From: a virus
Strand: one strand, 5' to 3'
Length of the DNA stretch: 25,027 nt
Virus record (IMG/VR): IMGVR_UViG_3300036808_000178
Coordinates: 1 to 25,027 of that record
The number at the start of each line of letters is the position of its first letter. Positions within the stretch are counted from its first letter, which is position 1. The notes beneath the pieces were generated by a model. That model had not been told where the DNA came from. It made no database searches and saw nothing but the letters and a program-made list of their open reading frames with translations. This document shows positions 1-7,567 of this stretch, piece after piece. A program made the position numbers and the translations under genes.

Positions 1-1081
1 CTGTCCCTATGCCTATCACGCCCTCTCCACCTATATTAATCACATGTTCGATTGTTTGCAAGAGGTATTTCAGCCCAAGCTTGGTATCAATCGGTGAAAG
101 CCAGTAATTCATAAAAATGACACCAATAACCCCACCGTTATCGCTTATCCACTTGATTTCCCAATCTTCTAAATTATATAAATCTCTATTTATTTCATAA
201 GCCCCGGTGTGTGTTGCCATGATGCAGGACTGTTTGCGATGATGTTCTGCTATCTCATAAACCCTAGCTCTAGCTTTAGGTGTACAATGAGTAACGTCAA
301 CAATCATGCCTAACTCTAGCATCTTTTCTACTACAGCCTCTCCCGTTGTAGTTAAGCCAAGTGTAGAGTCCCATCTCCCTAGAGCGTCTTTAGGTATATG
401 TTTTAGGCCATATTCTGGATATGGAAAAACTGGATAAACACATTGGTTGGGATAAAAATGAGCCAGCCCTAGATAGGCAACACCCCTGTTGTAGAAATGT
501 TCTAAATTATTCAGAAGCTCTACTTCGATAGCTTCTCTGTCAAACGCTATTTCATCATCAAGGGTTTTGCCAGACTCAATTCCTTGGAGGCTGTGAGCGC
601 CTTCTATGGAATGAACAATGCATGTTTCATTTGCGACTATCCCTTGCAGTAATTCTTCTACTGATTTTGCCATTCTTACATGCTTGTCGTCCGAACCGGC
701 CATGTCAATTGCAGCATTATATAAAGCAACCTCATCTTCCATATTGTCAAGCATCATATTAGTAGTATCAAAATATGTGGGGTCTACTATCTTTTTTCTA
801 ACACTTGAGAATACCCACAGTAAAAATTTAATTAGCTTTATGTCATCTATCCACCCTTGCTCTAGAACATATGCAGTAGAAAGAAGAACATCTACCCCGC
901 CCTCTTCTAATTTGGGGAACGTAATTCTTTCGCTGAAGGGCCAAAAAGAGGATTTAAAGAGTCTAGAGAGAAGCCTTGTTTTCTTCCCATCTAGGTTTCT
1001 ATGAAACATAGAGGATTTGAGTGAGGGATGACTATGAAGGTCAACCAATATTGCATCGTCGTGTAGTTTCTGCCAGTCCAT
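1..1081 (-). CDS. Membrane dipeptidase-like metallopeptidase (peptidase M19), 3' end cut by window edge
   Basis: The minus strand is open from an ATG at 1081 to the left edge, giving 360 codons without a stop. The translation carries the M19 (renal dipeptidase) landmarks in order: an N-terminal VDLHSHPSLK where family members usually have a His-x-Asp metal motif, then SIEGAHSL (the glutamate bridging the zinc ions), DVTHCT and MATHTGAYE (the two downstream zinc histidines), and GGVIGVIFMNYWL (a core strand). The visible end, GVIGIG, is where the family has its final catalytic aspartate, so perhaps 50-60 residues are missing. Known members hydrolyse dipeptides, often with D-amino acids. I see no signal peptide, so this would act in the cytoplasm. 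The HSH in place of HxD is unusual. The ribosome binding site is weak (ACAATAAT before ATG), so it may be coupled to the gene at 1091-1354. A role in peptidoglycan-peptide salvage or lysis is inference. Confidence 0.8.
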   Translation of the reverse strand, partial: MDWQKLHDDAILVDLHSHPSLKSSMFHRNLDGKKTRLLSRLFKSSFWPFSERITFPKLEEGGVDVLLSTAYVLEQGWIDDIKLIKFLLWVFSSVRKKIVDPTYFDTTNMMLDNMEDEVALYNAAIDMAGSDDKHVRMAKSVEELLQGIVANETCIVHSIEGAHSLQGIESGKTLDDEIAFDREAIEVELLNNLEHFYNRGVAYLGLAHFYPNQCVYPVFPYPEYGLKHIPKDALGRWDSTLGLTTTGEAVVEKMLELGMIVDVTHCTPKARARVYEIAEHHRKQSCIMATHTGAYEINRDLYNLEDWEIKWISDNGGVIGVIFMNYWLSPIDTKLGLKYLLQTIEHVINIGGEGVIGIGT

Positions 1082-1090
1082 ATTATTGTC

Positions 1091-1354
1091 TTAAAACAAG
1101 GGAATGATAAATTTCCATAGGACTACAACTACGGCTGACGCTATCGTCAACCACTTTAGGGCTTTAGCTAATGCCAATAAAAGCTCTTTAAGGGGGCGAG
1201 GCTTGTTTTGCAAAATCTCAAACTTTTCTGTGAGCTTTTCCTTTTTCTTATCCCAGCCCTTGGGCTTATCTTCTTTTTCCTTTTTCTTTGCCGCCCTAGC
1301 CTCTTCTTTCTCTATCTTAGCCAGCCTGTCATGATAAGTTTCTTGTTCTGCCAT
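1091..1354 (-). CDS. Small highly charged protein with C-terminal membrane anchor
   Basis: 87 codons starting MAEQETYHDR. Residues 10-45 are almost all Lys, Glu, Ala and Arg and should form a helix or coiled coil. Residues 64-86 (roughly LKWLTIASAVVVVLWKFIIP) form one transmembrane helix ending three residues before the stop. This is a tail-anchored layout. I do not recognise the family. It lies between a 36-codon membrane protein and the dipeptidase gene, with only short gaps, so the three are probably co-transcribed with the protease gene upstream. A spanin or holin-like role would fit the neighbourhood but nothing in the sequence shows it. Confidence 0.6.
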   Translation of the reverse strand: MAEQETYHDRLAKIEKEEARAAKKKEKEDKPKGWDKKKEKLTEKFEILQNKPRPLKELLLALAKALKWLTIASAVVVVLWKFIIPLF

Positions 1355-1367
1355 TTTAACTACCTAT

Positions 1368-1478
1368 TTAAAAAATACCTACCCACCATCCTCTAGAGAT
1401 GCCAAGGAAGTATACACCAATTGCTAAACCGACAGCCAACAAAGGCTTTCTTTTAAGTAAATCTAAAATTTTCGACAT
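1368..1478 (-). CDS. 36-residue membrane protein
   Basis: A short open frame beginning MSKILDLLKRKP, followed by a hydrophobic stretch (LLAVGLAIGVYFLGI) and ending RGWWVGIF. The start is supported by a purine-rich AGGGGGG eight bases upstream, and the frame exactly fills the space between the protease stop (1500) and the start of the next gene (1354). It has the layout of a single-pass membrane miniprotein with a positively charged N-terminus. The function is unknown. Confidence 0.5.
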   Translation of the reverse strand: MSKILDLLKRKPLLAVGLAIGVYFLGISRGWWVGIF

Positions 1479-1499
1479 TTTAATGCCCCCCTAAAAGTG

Positions 1500-2435
1500 T
1501 TACTTAGGACTAATTCTAATAAGAAACGGAAACTCGTTTATCTCGCCTTCCGTACTTTTTTCCTCATCCTTTTCGTCTTTCTTGTTCGATGACCCCTCAA
1601 TCGGAAGCTTAAGTATCTCGCTCAAACTCGGAACATCTTCATTAGTGTCTAAAGACCATAAAACATTATTCTTTTCTGCCCACGAATGCATCCTTCTTAC
1701 GGGCACAATAAAATTAAAACCTTCGCCTGCCCCCCTAACGAGCATGCCTACATATTTGCCGGTGTTGTCACCAGAGTCTTCAGATAAGAACACTCCGCCG
1801 CCACTAGAACCCGGAAATGCTGTTACTGTTGTTTGGTCAAACACAATGCCCCCGCTGCTGCCAAGATTAAGCACTCTGCCTACCTTAGACATAATTCCAC
1901 GGGTCATAGAATTAGCGCCCTGCTGTCCAAGCAGAGAGCCGACATGATACAGTTCTGTGCCGATTGGAGTAATTTTATCTCCCTCTAGGAAGAACTGGGC
2001 GTCTACATCAATAAAACTTCTTTTTCTTACCATCAGCAGGGCTAAGTCTTCTCCGTTGTCAGCATCGCTGTATTTTATTACCTTGGCGTCCATTTTCAAT
2101 TCGCCAACTCTGCGACCATTCTCTGTTAGTTCTTTAACTATTTGAGCATCTTTGAATTCAACCAATCTTTTTTGTTGACCGTTCACAATTACGGTTCTAA
2201 CAGAGCGCAAGCTATCTATGACGTGTCCAGCAGTCCACACAAAGTTAATTTTTTCAGTTGTCTTGGGGCCAGTTTTTACTTCTCTGGTTATGAGAACTCC
2301 AGAGCCTTCGCTAAAGCTAGCTTTAATGGTAACAGAAACCTTTTGCAGGTGTTCATAGAGGTCATTGGCCTTAACAATAGAGACCTGCAAAAAAAGACCT
2401 AAGAGCATGACTACTGCCAGAAACTTATTTTTCAT
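1500..2435 (-). CDS. Secreted trypsin-like serine protease (S1 chymotrypsin fold, HtrA-like)
   Basis: 311 codons from the ATG at 2435. I chose this start over one five codons upstream because GGAAGGA sits seven bases before it. Residues 1-23 form a Sec signal peptide (MKNKFLAVVMLLGLFLQVSI, cleavage probably after VKA), so the protein is exported. The catalytic triad is visible: WTAGH (His71), DNGEDLALL (Asp130) and FPGSSGGGV (Ser211). A polar, Glu/Lys-rich tail follows the protease domain after about residue 270. There is no PDZ domain, unlike DegP/HtrA. The best family description is trypsin-like peptidase (peptidase_S1C type). Exported proteases of this type are uncommon in phages. Processing of a surface or virion protein is possible, but the target cannot be read from the sequence. 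Confidence 0.85.
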   Translation of the reverse strand: MKNKFLAVVMLLGLFLQVSIVKANDLYEHLQKVSVTIKASFSEGSGVLITREVKTGPKTTEKINFVWTAGHVIDSLRSVRTVIVNGQQKRLVEFKDAQIVKELTENGRRVGELKMDAKVIKYSDADNGEDLALLMVRKRSFIDVDAQFFLEGDKITPIGTELYHVGSLLGQQGANSMTRGIMSKVGRVLNLGSSGGIVFDQTTVTAFPGSSGGGVFLSEDSGDNTGKYVGMLVRGAGEGFNFIVPVRRMHSWAEKNNVLWSLDTNEDVPSLSEILKLPIEGSSNKKDEKDEEKSTEGEINEFPFLIRISPK

Positions 2436-2459
2436 TGTAAATCCTTCCATTCCTTAAAC

Positions 2460-2777
2460 TTAATTATCTAATTTCTTATCTATTCGTTCCAAAATGTCTG
2501 CTATCCGTCTCTGGTCGCCAACTATTTGTGTCATGACACTCTGCATATCTTTTTGTATTTCAGCCCAGCTTCGTGGAATATATGCTAATGGTGTACCGTC
2601 TGAATCACATTTATCTAGTATTTCATGTGCGCTTCTCATCCAGTCCCTTTCTTCGTCGGTTAAGACGGATTTTTTAGGCATAGCTTTTACAATTAATACT
2701 TCAATAATTTTTCCCAACGCTATTACGATTGCGACAATCGCAGCTAGTACGGGAACCTCTAGGATAGACTCAGGCAT
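2460..2777 (-). CDS. Single-pass membrane protein with C-terminal coiled coil
   Basis: 105 codons. Residues 5-30 (EVPVLAAIVAIVIALGKIIE) form a membrane segment. Residues 38-60 (TDEERDWMRSAHEILDKCDS) are a charged helix, and the C-terminus (IVGDQRRIADILERIDKKLDN) has heptad-like spacing. This topology, a short outside N-terminus, one helix and a cytoplasmic coil, resembles small phage membrane proteins sometimes labelled holin-like, but no family signature is seen. It is the first gene after a strong terminator, so it needs read-through or a promoter in the short A/T-rich leader. The leader holds TATAAATG, close to the T4-type late motif. Confidence 0.6.
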   Translation of the reverse strand: MPESILEVPVLAAIVAIVIALGKIIEVLIVKAMPKKSVLTDEERDWMRSAHEILDKCDSDGTPLAYIPRSWAEIQKDMQSVMTQIVGDQRRIADILERIDKKLDN

Positions 2778-2791
2778 TTTATCTCATTTAT

Positions 2792-2832
2792 AAAAAAAAA
2801 GAGGAGGCGGGTTTGCACCCGCGCACCTCCCC
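2792..2832 (-). terminator. Rho-independent terminator after the 2846-3496 gene
   Basis: On the minus strand a G/C-rich hairpin (GCGGG, loop TGCAAA, CCCGC, extended by GGAG/CTCC across a bulge) is followed directly by nine T. It begins a few bases after the stop codon at 2846. Confidence 0.85.
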
Positions 2833-2845
2833 CAAATAAAGGGCG

Positions 2846-3496
2846 TTAGCCCGTTTTCTGTTTGTAGTCATCTTGCTTAGGAAGCTTTGCCCCAAACATG
2901 TAAACCAATTCACCACGGTCAGCACCAGTTTCACTGCGAACATTGCAAACAGCATCGTCGCTAGAATTGGTGGTGTTGTCTGTGGTAAGCTTAAAGGTAG
3001 CGTTGAGAATGGCAACGATGCCACCGGTAACGCTAGAAGAAGCGGAACTGTTCCAGTTGCTTCTCTGTGCAGAAATACCAGTTGCGTCCCAAGCACCATC
3101 GGTAAGCGCCGTGATACTCTTGGAGCCATACATTTTCTGACGGCCTCTCTTGTCAGCCTGTCGCCACTGAGTATCAGAACCAACAATTCTAAGCATGGAA
3201 GTTGTGATGTTATTAATCTTAGTGCTATAACCCCTGATTAAAAACTGAGGGTCTTCGGGAGTGGGCTGATATGCCAACGTGCCTGAACCTTTAGCCGTCT
3301 GAACGCCAGTTGCAGACGCAGTACCGGTTAAAGCAATGACTTTTGCACCATAACCCATAGACCAACCACTATCTTCAGCGAAGTCACGAAGACTTTTACC
3401 AGTCCATTTTGAATCAGCAATAGTACCGCCGTGAAGGATGACTCCACCGTTTATCTTTTCATTGCCGCTTGTAACTGCTTGATAAGGAATTGCCAT
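2846..3496 (-). CDS. Conserved-looking protein of unknown function, possible virion or highly expressed protein
   Basis: 216 codons starting MAIPYQAVTS, with GAGG eight to ten bases upstream. The composition is Gly/Ser/Thr/Ala-rich with few long hydrophobic stretches and no signal peptide, so it should be soluble. Tracts such as TGTASATGVQ and NSSASSSVTGG suggest beta-rich, surface-like structure. The gene stands alone between an apparent promoter region (3571-3599) and a strong terminator (2792-2832). That arrangement is common for abundant products such as capsid decoration or structural proteins. I do not recognise the family, so the structural role is inferred only from composition and transcription layout. 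Confidence 0.7.
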   Translation of the reverse strand: MAIPYQAVTSGNEKINGGVILHGGTIADSKWTGKSLRDFAEDSGWSMGYGAKVIALTGTASATGVQTAKGSGTLAYQPTPEDPQFLIRGYSTKINNITTSMLRIVGSDTQWRQADKRGRQKMYGSKSITALTDGAWDATGISAQRSNWNSSASSSVTGGIVAILNATFKLTTDNTTNSSDDAVCNVRSETGADRGELVYMFGAKLPKQDDYKQKTG

Positions 3497-3570
3497 TTTT
3501 ATTACCTCGTATTGATAAATGGCCAGCTATAGTCCCATTTTTTCCTATAATTAGTTCCAGTTCCTAGCAT

Positions 3571-3599
3571 ATTATACACGGTTTTTAAATTAACCGTGT
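3571..3599 (-). promoter_or_regulatory. Possible promoter for the 2846-3496 gene
   Basis: The minus strand has a perfect TATAAT (3571-3576) about 75 bases before the ATG at 3496. At 16-18 bases upstream there is no good TTGACA match (ACACGG), so it is weak as a sigma-70 site or may depend on another factor. It overlaps the hairpin at 3576-3599. Confidence 0.3.
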
Positions 3600-3608
3600 C
3601 TTTTTTTT
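3576..3608 (+). terminator. Hairpin followed by a T-tract on the plus strand
   Basis: An 8-bp perfect inverted repeat (ACACGGTT / AACCGTGT, loop TTTAAATT) is followed on the plus strand by C and eight T, which is a textbook intrinsic terminator facing the opposite way to all genes here. On the minus strand the loop contains the TAA of the 3590-4078 gene but no T-tract follows. It may stop antisense transcription or act as a 3' stabilising hairpin for the minus-strand transcript. Confidence 0.4.
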
Positions 3609-4078
3609 AGTTTCTCTATGCCTTTTTGGACATACTGCCTAGCCGTTTCCCGGCTATAATTATTTTTTTTAGCAATTTCCTGTACTGTATACCCATATAT
3701 AAATTTTTGTTTTATTGCTATTGCAAGCTTTTCTGGAAGTGAGTCAATCCAATCCAGCGTTTCGCAGATATTTATATCTTCACAGTCTCCGTCCACAGAA
3801 AGATTAGTAGAGATTCTTTTGGCTTTTTTGTATTCAGATAGCTGTCTTTTACATTCCCAATCTATACAATTATACAAAAAGGATGTAAATTTTACTTTTC
3901 TCTCGGAGTCAAAATTTCTTAGGGCGTCCCACAGGGCAACAAGCTTACATCTATGCAGGTCTTCTGCGGATATTCTACTTATATATTTCTTGCAAACGTG
4001 ATTTATTATTTTTATATTGTCTTCGTCCTTTAGAGCTTCTTCAAACTCCCTGTCCTTCGCTTTGCTCATTTTGTTCAT
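3590..4078 (-). CDS. Small sigma-70-family-like transcription factor
   Basis: 162 codons. The N-terminal half (about residues 25-82, containing AEDLHRCKLVALWDALRNFD and KFTSFLYNCIDWECKRQL) resembles sigma region 2: acidic start, 'G/A-xxALWxAxxxFDxxRxxxFxSF' spacing, then an aromatic/basic helix. The C-terminal part (about 125-160: YGYTVQEIAKKNNYSRETAR then QYVQKGIEKLKKR) is a region-4 helix-turn-helix. At 162 residues it is the size of phage or ECF-type sigma factors, such as the T4 late factor gp55 (185 aa). The start at 4078 is favoured by GGAGG seven bases upstream, inside the end of the previous gene (38-base overlap). A role in switching the host polymerase to phage promoters is inference. 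A second sigma-like gene lies at 22795-23310. Confidence 0.75.
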   Translation of the reverse strand: MNKMSKAKDREFEEALKDEDNIKIINHVCKKYISRISAEDLHRCKLVALWDALRNFDSERKVKFTSFLYNCIDWECKRQLSEYKKAKRISTNLSVDGDCEDINICETLDWIDSLPEKLAIAIKQKFIYGYTVQEIAKKNNYSRETARQYVQKGIEKLKKRHG

Positions 4079-4730
4079 TTTGTTCCTCCGAACTCACAAT
4101 AACTCCCCCGGAAAAATCTCTAGCAAGCTTAAATGTAGAAAGCTTTTTGATAAAATTTTCGTCCATATTGTTCGAGCTAACATAATCATATTCCCCGTTG
4201 GGAAACACAAAAATAGCCCAATATTTATCTGTTTGAACTTGTGTTTTTATTGTTTCAATTATTTCGTATGTTTCCTCGCAAATTCTACTGTCTTGTTCTT
4301 CTTCTTCTGATGTTTGGGTTATAGTGCTTTCAATTTTAATTCTAATTCCATCCCAACCATTGAAAGTAAATAGCTTTCCTATACCAACAAAAAATCTATA
4401 TCTACTTAAAATAGATAAAAGCTCTATGCCCTCTGTCCTTTCTATTTCTGATTTAATTTGGTTTGTGATTTCAAAATTTGTATATCCAAGCCAACAATCA
4501 AACTGTTTGTCTGGACGATTAACGTCCTCGTTATGAAAAAAGCCAATCGGCGTTGAAATCATGTTAAACGGGTTCATTCCAAAGTCAGACCCTTGGAAGA
4601 GTATGTTCCCATGAGATAATGCTTCGTCAATTGCTTCGTCAACAGGCTCTTGTGTATAAGTCTCTTCTAAAACTTCTGGCTCCTTGGCTTCCCATTTTTC
4701 CCACGCTATTTTTCTTTTTTCTGGAGGCAT
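4041..4730 (-). CDS. Protein of unknown function, acidic with Glu/Asn/Gln-rich tail
   Basis: 229 codons from ATG 4730, preceded by GGAG at seven bases. A TTG two codons upstream is less likely. No family is recognised. The N-terminus is acidic (EPEVLEETYTQEPVDEAIDE). The middle has a mixed alpha/beta look with several Trp/Tyr/Phe-rich strands (RYRFFVGIGKLFTFNGWDG). A low-complexity acidic patch TSEEEEQDS follows, and the tail EEQNEQNEQSEGQGV overlaps the start of the sigma-like gene. The overlap suggests translational coupling, so it may be a partner or regulator of the sigma-like protein, but that is a guess from position alone. Confidence 0.6.
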   Translation of the reverse strand: MPPEKRKIAWEKWEAKEPEVLEETYTQEPVDEAIDEALSHGNILFQGSDFGMNPFNMISTPIGFFHNEDVNRPDKQFDCWLGYTNFEITNQIKSEIERTEGIELLSILSRYRFFVGIGKLFTFNGWDGIRIKIESTITQTSEEEEQDSRICEETYEIIETIKTQVQTDKYWAIFVFPNGEYDYVSSNNMDENFIKKLSTFKLARDFSGGVIVSSEEQNEQNEQSEGQGV

Positions 4731-4754
4731 AATCAAACTCCTATTTTTTCGTGG

Positions 4755-5105
4755 TTACTCTTCTTTGTGTGTGTTTATTCTATTAGCCAAATCCGTAGGT
4801 TTTACTACTACTTCTTGTCCCGATTTATCCTGTATTTTTCCATCGAGCTTTGTTTTTAGTAAAGAGGTTAAAACTCTGGCTGTTTCCTCTTTGTTTTGTC
4901 TCATTAGCTGGTCAGTTAAAAAAATGAATGTTCCGTTGGCAAGCTCACCAGAAAAAACTTGAACAAACATGTCTGCAAAATTGTTTACGTCACAGTGTTG
5001 CTCATAAAATTCACACTCACAATATATTTCTCCAGAATTGTCAACTGAAAATTTTATAAAGGAGTTCGTTTGTTCCTCATTTTTATAGTCGTCACCGGTT
5101 TCCAT
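4755..5105 (-). CDS. Protein of unknown function
   Basis: 116 codons starting METGDDYKNE. It is acidic in the N-terminal third with a Cys-containing motif YCECEFYEQHCDV (about residues 29-41), then a helical middle (FADMFVQVFSGELANG) and a Lys-rich C-terminus. No membrane segment or recognised domain. It sits in a run of four closely spaced genes between the glycosyltransferases and the sigma-like gene (six bases after the upstream stop, 24 before the next start), consistent with one operon. Confidence 0.55.
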   Translation of the reverse strand: METGDDYKNEEQTNSFIKFSVDNSGEIYCECEFYEQHCDVNNFADMFVQVFSGELANGTFIFLTDQLMRQNKEETARVLTSLLKTKLDGKIQDKSGQEVVVKPTDLANRINTHKEE

Positions 5106-5111
5106 TGATAT

Positions 5112-5504
5112 TTATCTTCCAGTCAGGGCTAGGTTGATATGTTTTATGATTTCATTATAATTAAAGTCTATCTGTTCTTTCTTGCTTAAAACATTAAACA
5201 TTTTTATCCAGCTCCCAAGCTTATTTTTTATCGTGTCTGGAATAATCGTAATATAATTGAGATAGAGGTTGCCTTCTCTGTTGGAAACACAGCAGAAATG
5301 TTTTTCTGGCCACTCTGGGTGGGTTTCTAGGTGTTTTTTAACAATGCGGTTTAAAACATCTTCTATTTTTTGCTCGTCGTAGAGGGCGAGTCTGGGAACG
5401 CCACCATGTCCTACTGTTAGCATTTTAAAGTTGACGGCACTGTCGTCTTCTAGGTTGTGGGCTATAATACCCAAATTAACTATAACCTTATATCTTAATG
5501 ACAA
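5112..5504 (-). CDS. Protein of unknown function with TTG start
   Basis: 130 codons. The first in-frame start is TTG at 5504, with AGGAG eight bases upstream overlapping the stop of the glycosyltransferase gene, which supports this start. The next Met is at residue 23. No domain is recognised. The central part contains CCVSNREGNLYLNYITIIPD, which looks like two beta strands, and the C-terminus is helical. It is soluble with no signal peptide. Position implies co-transcription with the glycosyltransferases. Confidence 0.55.
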   Translation of the reverse strand: MSLRYKVIVNLGIIAHNLEDDSAVNFKMLTVGHGGVPRLALYDEQKIEDVLNRIVKKHLETHPEWPEKHFCCVSNREGNLYLNYITIIPDTIKNKLGSWIKMFNVLSKKEQIDFNYNEIIKHINLALTGR

Positions 5505-5515
5505 TCGCTCTGCTC

Positions 5516-6586
5516 CTATCCAAGACTAAGGCTGGATACTATTTCTCTTGCGGTATTTTCCCAAGAAAATTTTTCAGCGGTTTTTATTCCCTCTGTATTT
5601 ATTAAATCTTTGCCTGACCTTTTTTGTTCGTATACGCTTCTCATATGATTTGATATGTCAGAAATTTGTTCATCATCAATTTTTGCCCATTTACCCTGAC
5701 CTTTAAACCATTTTCCGTCAAACGCATCTTCTGTGGAGTTGATGTCAACTAAGAGAGAGTTAGAATCGTTGCAAAATTCTGTGTGGGCGGAATAATTTGT
5801 GGCGACAATCTGTTTCCCACATGACATCATTTCAAGAGCTTCTAAATTCCACCCCTCTGCACGACTAGGAAAAACACCGCAGTCAGACTGCGCCATGATA
5901 TTATACACCTCTTTTTGTGTTTGTTGTCTGGGAATTATTCTAATCTTGTTTCCCAGTTTAGAATTTTTATATAGGCTCTGCCACTCCCTATTTCCTTCTA
6001 CGTCATAGAAAGGATTGTGGCACATCATCCACAGTTCTACGTTGTCATCTTCATTAAACGCTTGATTGAACGCTTCAACTAGTACGTCGTGCCCCTTTCT
6101 AATTTCCCACTTTCCAACATTTAGAAAAATTGTTTCTGTTCGGTTTGAATCTGTTTTAGGAAATATATTCCGGTCTACCCCTAGAGGTATGACAGAAACT
6201 CTATAGTGACCCTTTTCTAAAGCGTCAACAACTATTTTTTTAGCCCAAGATGAGCAAACAAAAATCTCATCTAGGCTTTTAAGATGGTGTGTTTCGTTGG
6301 GGGCAAATCGGTCAAGCTCAAAAATAGGAAACCCTACCCTTGTTCCCCTTCCCACAAATTGACTCATATCGTGCTGATGCCAAATCCTCACACATGGAGC
6401 AGAGAAGTTAGGCAAGCCCGCCTTAGATACACAGTCTCGCAGTACAGCCGCATCCTCTGCGGAGGCTTCAGGGCTTCCGATGGGCCACAGGGCAACATTT
6501 GCAATTTTAGATAGGTGTTTCGTCACATTAGCCCCTACTACACCGTATCCTAAGCTGTTTATTGGTGCTATTATATTTATGTCCAT
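5516..6586 (-). CDS. Glycosyltransferase family 4-like (GT-B fold)
   Basis: 356 codons, close to the usual length for a GT4 enzyme. The Rossmann-like N-terminal start (MDINIIAPINSLGYG), the linker strand VIPLGVD (132-138), FLNVGKWEIRKG (154-165; the conserved basic residue region that binds the nucleotide-sugar phosphates) and EGWNLEALE (244-252; the E-x7-E motif of the donor site) are all visible, followed by SCGKQIVATNYSAHTEF. It should transfer a sugar from an NDP-sugar to an acceptor in the cytoplasm. The acceptor is unknown; phage DNA, virion protein or host surface glycan are all possible. The ATG directly abuts the TGA of the upstream exostosin-like gene, so the two are coupled. SD signal is GGGGGC only. 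Confidence 0.88.
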   Translation of the reverse strand: MDINIIAPINSLGYGVVGANVTKHLSKIANVALWPIGSPEASAEDAAVLRDCVSKAGLPNFSAPCVRIWHQHDMSQFVGRGTRVGFPIFELDRFAPNETHHLKSLDEIFVCSSWAKKIVVDALEKGHYRVSVIPLGVDRNIFPKTDSNRTETIFLNVGKWEIRKGHDVLVEAFNQAFNEDDNVELWMMCHNPFYDVEGNREWQSLYKNSKLGNKIRIIPRQQTQKEVYNIMAQSDCGVFPSRAEGWNLEALEMMSCGKQIVATNYSAHTEFCNDSNSLLVDINSTEDAFDGKWFKGQGKWAKIDDEQISDISNHMRSVYEQKRSGKDLINTEGIKTAEKFSWENTAREIVSSLSLG

Positions 6587-7507
6587 TCAGCCCCCAATCC
6601 TTTGTGCCCAATAAGAAATGCTTGCCTTCTCATAATTTTTATTTATATCTTTTGTCTTTTCCACAATTTCCATCAGAATTTCTTCTGTGATATAATAGAG
6701 AGAGTTTATTCTTATTACAGGCAAGCCTTCAAAATAAGAGGTGGTCTTGCTTTCCAATACTATTGGGGTACAGCCCAAGTATAAAGCCTCCCATATTCGA
6801 TGACAGTCCACCCCATTCCCCTGTGGACAAAGAACAAATTGATGTTTAGCCATCTCTCTTAAGTATTCGTCTTTAGGAAGAGTGGGCTGCTCTTGTACGG
6901 TTGCCCAAGGAAAGTTTGAATTTGCAAAATGGCGTTTAAGATGAACTCTTTCGTTTGTATAGGTTTGCCAATTTACATAAAGAAGTTTATCTTTTTTGAT
7001 TTCTTCATTTTTGACTTGTGATATTAGTTCGGTATCGCCTTCCCCTACGCCCATAGGAATCCCCACAATTCTGTCATGACTTAGCATCGGATTTACTAAA
7101 TACCACTTTTCAATATTAGAAGGAATTTCATTAAAAGTTGAAAGTGTAAAGGAATAACACTTTACTGAATAAGTGTCGTGAGAATCGCACTGTTCTTTAT
7201 CACACCTAGCCGGAATAAATAAATCCGTATATCCTGCTTGTTCTATCTCGTTAGAAACAAACGGAATCCATTTCATCATATCCATGCCAACAGGATGCTC
7301 TTCTTGTTTTGCTAGCCCAAAATCGGTATAACCACTTACTACCGTATATTTTCTATCAGTTTGCTTGCATTTCTCAAAAAAGTCTTTTATGTGTTCAATG
7401 TTAATATAAACCAGACCGCCTTCTGGCAATGTGTCACCTGTGCGAAACTCCGTTTCACAAAACACATCTCTCCAAAATTTACAGTCTAACATTTCATTTG
7501 AATTCAT
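6587..7507 (-). CDS. Exostosin-like glycosyltransferase (GT47-type domain)
   Basis: 306 codons, start supported by AGGAAGGA about seven bases upstream. The diagnostic part is FVLCPQGNGVDCHRIWEALY (224-243) continuing LGCTPIVLES, the nucleotide-sugar-binding motif shared by exostosin-like glycosyltransferases. Upstream, KLLYVNWQTYTNERVHLKRHF (175-195) matches the typical entry to the C-terminal GT-B half. No signal peptide or membrane segment, so it is cytoplasmic. It is first in an operon behind the promoter at 7538-7567 and directly abuts the GT4-like gene, so the two enzymes probably build one glycan. Exact sugar and acceptor cannot be told. Confidence 0.8.
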   Translation of the reverse strand: MNSNEMLDCKFWRDVFCETEFRTGDTLPEGGLVYINIEHIKDFFEKCKQTDRKYTVVSGYTDFGLAKQEEHPVGMDMMKWIPFVSNEIEQAGYTDLFIPARCDKEQCDSHDTYSVKCYSFTLSTFNEIPSNIEKWYLVNPMLSHDRIVGIPMGVGEGDTELISQVKNEEIKKDKLLYVNWQTYTNERVHLKRHFANSNFPWATVQEQPTLPKDEYLREMAKHQFVLCPQGNGVDCHRIWEALYLGCTPIVLESKTTSYFEGLPVIRINSLYYITEEILMEIVEKTKDINKNYEKASISYWAQRIGG

Positions 7508-7537
7508 TTATGATTCCTTCCTAAATAGGGTTACTGC

Positions 7538-7567
7538 ATTTTAACAGCGAGGCTTTACTATTGTCAA
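7538..7567 (-). promoter_or_regulatory. Sigma-70-type promoter for the glycosyltransferase operon
   Basis: Minus strand: TTGACA (7562-7567), 18-base spacer, TAAAAT (7538-7543), about 30 bases before the start codon at 7507. It lies just downstream of a terminator, as expected for a new transcription unit. Confidence 0.65.

Noticed and set aside
618-1004. Plus-strand open frame of 128 codons
   Set aside because: It lies antisense within the dipeptidase gene, whose family motifs are clear; low-complexity Ser-rich translation with no ribosome binding site.
2788-3186. Minus-strand open frame of 132 codons
   Set aside because: It overlaps the 2846-3496 gene in another frame and runs through the terminator.
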